A program made the translations under genes and the position numbers. DNA of 64,000 bases from Pedobacter aquatilis (GTDB lineage Bacteria; Bacteroidota; Bacteroidia; Sphingobacteriales; Sphingobacteriaceae). How positions within the stretch are numbered: position 1 is the first letter of the stretch; the number at the start of each line of letters is the position of its first letter. Under the pieces are notes generated by a model. The model searched no databases, had not been told where the DNA came from, and saw nothing but the letters and a program-made list of their open reading frames with translations. Where the stretch lies: NCBI RefSeq assembly GCF_030409415.1, contig NZ_JAUFPW010000005.1:1-64000 (forward strand), given 5' to 3'. Positions 62,080-64,000 of the stretch are shown here, piece by piece.

Positions 62080-63026
62080 TATTTTTCTACAACAAAATCA
62101 ATTTTTGAAGGCACAATACGAACCAACTTACAATAATTTGGAAACTGGGTTATTTTAACAGTAAATTGATTGTGATTAAGTTTCTGCCATTCATCAGCAT
62201 CTACCGTTGCGGTGATGAAATTTTCATCAACTTGTTCGTAGTTACTTAACGCAACCAAAAATGTTACTTTTACCTTTTTTGGATAAAGCTTAATGCTATT
62301 GTAATTCCAGTTATTTGTAATTTTCAGCGGAACTTCAACTGTTTTCTCGGTAAACTCATCAACCGGAAGTTTTACTTCTACAATAGATGGAGTTATGTAT
62401 ATATTTTTTAGGGAGCTATGTTGTAATGCAATTCTTACGGTTGCATTATTTTGAACTTTTGCTAGTTTTAATGTATCCGTATTCCAAGCCTCAATCTTTT
62501 CTAATTCTTCAATTGGTCCGGTTACAGTAACATGGTCAGGCGTTAATTTTATATCATTAGAAATACCATACTGGCTTACAAAATTGATATTCTGTATTAG
62601 TTTTACTTTTACCTTCTTGCTTGATTTTTTAGTAAAATCAAAATATAGTGTATCGGGCTTTACCGAAATTATCTTCTGAGAACTTTCGAATTGTTTATTT
62701 ATCCCATAAAGCTGATCAGAAAGCACTACATAATCTCTCCTGTTTAATTGATTTAAGCTAACCGAAATAGATTGTGGATTTATTCTTAAACGAGCAAATA
62801 GCAATTGCCAACCTGTACCTTCTACTTTTAGGTCAACTGTATCTGATTGTGATGGAAGAAAAGCCCGCTTTTGCGGATAGTTTTTATATATCAGAACTGT
62901 TTTTGCTGTATACTCATATTTATTATTTAAAGCCATAAAAAGCCATGCAGCAATAGCCAAAAGTAAACAAGCAAGTAAGCTTATTACACGTCTTTTTTCT
63001 ATCTGAGTTAACTTAATAAATGGCAT
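62079..63026 (-). CDS. YbbR-like domain protein (CdaR-like)
   Basis: A 315-residue protein with one N-terminal membrane helix (ISLLACLLLAIAAWLFMAL, about 14-32) and a periplasmic part with several YbbR-type beta-domains; VTVTGPIEELEKIEAWNTD is the characteristic motif. In Firmicutes such proteins (CdaR) control a diadenylate cyclase, but no cdaA is seen here, so the role in Bacteroidota is open. It lies between yajC and coaE on the minus strand. Confidence 0.87.
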   Translation of the reverse strand: MPFIKLTQIEKRRVISLLACLLLAIAAWLFMALNNKYEYTAKTVLIYKNYPQKRAFLPSQSDTVDLKVEGTGWQLLFARLRINPQSISVSLNQLNRRDYVVLSDQLYGINKQFESSQKIISVKPDTLYFDFTKKSSKKVKVKLIQNINFVSQYGISNDIKLTPDHVTVTGPIEELEKIEAWNTDTLKLAKVQNNATVRIALQHSSLKNIYITPSIVEVKLPVDEFTEKTVEVPLKITNNWNYNSIKLYPKKVKVTFLVALSNYEQVDENFITATVDADEWQKLNHNQFTVKITQFPNYCKLVRIVPSKIDFVVEK

Positions 63027-63069
63027 AATAAATTAAATATGGCTATATAAGCAATATATCCAAATGTAA

Positions 63070-63104
63070 TAAAACAAAAACAGTCTCGAAAGTTTTCGAG
63101 ACTG
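63070..63104 (-). terminator. Rho-independent terminator after yajC
   Basis: CAGTCTCGAAA (63081-63091) pairs perfectly with TTTCGAGACTG (63094-63104). On the minus strand TTTTTGTTTTA follows. It would separate yajC from ybbR-coaE, at least partly. Confidence 0.85.
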
Positions 63105-63127
63105 CCATAAAATCAAATTTATTAAGA

Positions 63128-63448
63128 TTATGCCTTTGGAGCCGTTGCAGCTTTGGTTGCATCTAATGAAACTGCCGATTTATCAAAACGTAGTTTAGCA
63201 CCAAATTCAGATTCAATTACAAAAGTCGTATCGTTCATATCGATAATTTTACCGTGAATACCTGCTGTTGTAATAACTTTATCTCCTTTACCTAATTCTG
63301 CCACCAATTTTTTATGATCTTTTGCTTTTTTAACCTGAGGACGAATCATGAAAAAATAGAATACTACCATGATCAATACCATTGGTACAACTGTACCCAA
63401 CATACCACTACCACCGGCTGCTGCTTGTAAAATTATTGTCGAAATCAT
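63128..63448 (-). CDS. yajC: Preprotein translocase subunit YajC
   Basis: A 106-residue accessory subunit of the Sec-SecDF complex. One membrane helix (VPMVLIMVVFYFFMIRPQVKK, here split as about residues 21-38 and the typical FFMIRPQ end) is followed by the small cytosolic beta-domain LGKGDKVITTAGIHGKI. The matching SecDF is encoded at 37961-40936. The order with the DUF1573 gene upstream is usual in Bacteroidota. Confidence 0.94.
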   Translation of the reverse strand: MISTIILQAAAGGSGMLGTVVPMVLIMVVFYFFMIRPQVKKAKDHKKLVAELGKGDKVITTAGIHGKIIDMNDTTFVIESEFGAKLRFDKSAVSLDATKAATAPKA

Positions 63449-63538
63449 TTCTTTTTTATTTGTGTTGTTTAGTTTTTTTAACTGATTAATTTTGGCGTTT
63501 GATGCTTGAACATTGCATTTTGAATATTCAATTACCAG

Positions 63539-63982
63539 TTATTTCTTCGCGAGTACCTCTCCTACCAAGTGAACGGTGCTAATATTTGGATAGGCATTTG
63601 AAGTTACTGTAACCACCTTATCTTGCATACCTACTTTACCGACACTATTAAAAACAACTTTAATAACACCTTCTTTGCCTGGTAAAATGGGCTCCTTTGG
63701 TGTTTCAGGGACAGTACAACCACAAGTTGCGGTAGCGTTTGAAATAATTAATGGGCTTTTGCCTGTATTTGTAAATTTGAATTCGTGCGCTGCTGATTCG
63801 CCTTCCTGAATTTTCTCAAAATCGTAAATTTCCTGTTCAAATTTAATAACCGGAGCATCTGCAGGTGCAATTTTTGATGTTGCTGAGCTATCACCAGAAG
63901 TTACTTCAGCTGTAGAATTATTTGCATTACGACAAGCGCCAAATGATAGAGCAGCAATTGCGATGATGAATAGTTTCTTCAT
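63539..63982 (-). CDS. DUF1573 domain lipoprotein
   Basis: A 147-residue protein. The signal MKKLFIIAIAALSFGAC ends in a lipobox-like FGAC, so it is probably a lipoprotein. Residues about 50-145 are the DUF1573 immunoglobulin-like domain: FEKIQEGESAAHEFKFTNTG, TATCGCTVPETPKEPI and KEGVIKVVFNSVGK. The frame can open at a TTG at 63994, but the ATG at 63982 gives the lipoprotein signal. The role is unknown. It is upstream of yajC on the minus strand. Confidence 0.92.
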   Translation of the reverse strand: MKKLFIIAIAALSFGACRNANNSTAEVTSGDSSATSKIAPADAPVIKFEQEIYDFEKIQEGESAAHEFKFTNTGKSPLIISNATATCGCTVPETPKEPILPGKEGVIKVVFNSVGKVGMQDKVVTVTSNAYPNISTVHLVGEVLAKK

Positions 63983-64000
63983 ATTAATCTTCAATTAATC

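Overview
The window looks like chromosome of a Bacteroidota bacterium, most likely a Pedobacter-like member of the Sphingobacteriaceae. The evidence is AT-rich DNA, promoters of the Bacteroidota type (TAnnTTTG -7 element) in front of many genes, starts mostly without a Shine-Dalgarno sequence, a secreted protein with a type IX secretion C-terminal domain, a fused secDF, an LptF/G-tgt-EamA operon, and the DUF1573-yajC-ybbR-coaE block. Almost all genes are housekeeping or common accessory genes. No tRNA, rRNA, CRISPR array or prophage was seen.

Layout. 0.2-6.7 kb: MFS transporter, GH43 glycosidase, M20 dipeptidase, a small secreted protein, an SGNH hydrolase exported by T9SS, and a DUF493 protein. 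6.9-16.6 kb: pcrA/uvrD helicase and smc, separated by a 2-kb array of ten ~209-bp tandem repeats; then an IS110-family element whose left end holds a strong candidate bridge RNA. 16.6-25.4 kb: M28 lipoprotein peptidase, a BlaI/M56 regulatory pair with three operators, rsmG, a glycosyltransferase, and the operon tgt-lptF/G-eamA. 25.4-30.6 kb: a 1.2-kb very AT-rich stretch without genes, then a 934-residue protein combining a zincin motif, a TolB-like propeller and a barrel-like C-terminus, then small genes (LapA, GxxExxY, degenerate receiver). 30.8-35 kb (minus strand): pirin, AlkD-like repair protein, metZ, OsmC, ispE. 35.7-43.6 kb (plus): thyA, an S23 four-helix gene framed by inverted repeats, folA, secDF, NDH-2, HMG-CoA lyase. 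43.8-50 kb: GNAT, iron-permease-like protein, class II aldolase, accD, two small secreted proteins, M28 peptidase. 50-64 kb: cytochrome bd (cydAB), MBL hydrolase, two paralogous 67-residue proteins, cysteine desulfurase, glmM, methyltransferase-PAP2-ZIP operon, a 48-residue Cys-rich DUF5522 protein, MBL exonuclease, and coaE-ybbR-yajC-DUF1573.

The unusual content is mainly between the genes. At least four families of dispersed, structured repeats fill most gaps longer than 300 bases, and their modules are nested in each other. The strongest candidates for something undescribed are the bridge RNA with its IS110 transposase, the tandem array between pcrA and smc, the modular repeat family with eight copies, the S23 cassette between thyA and folA, and the paired 67-residue proteins. 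Functions come from motif recognition only; nothing was searched against databases.
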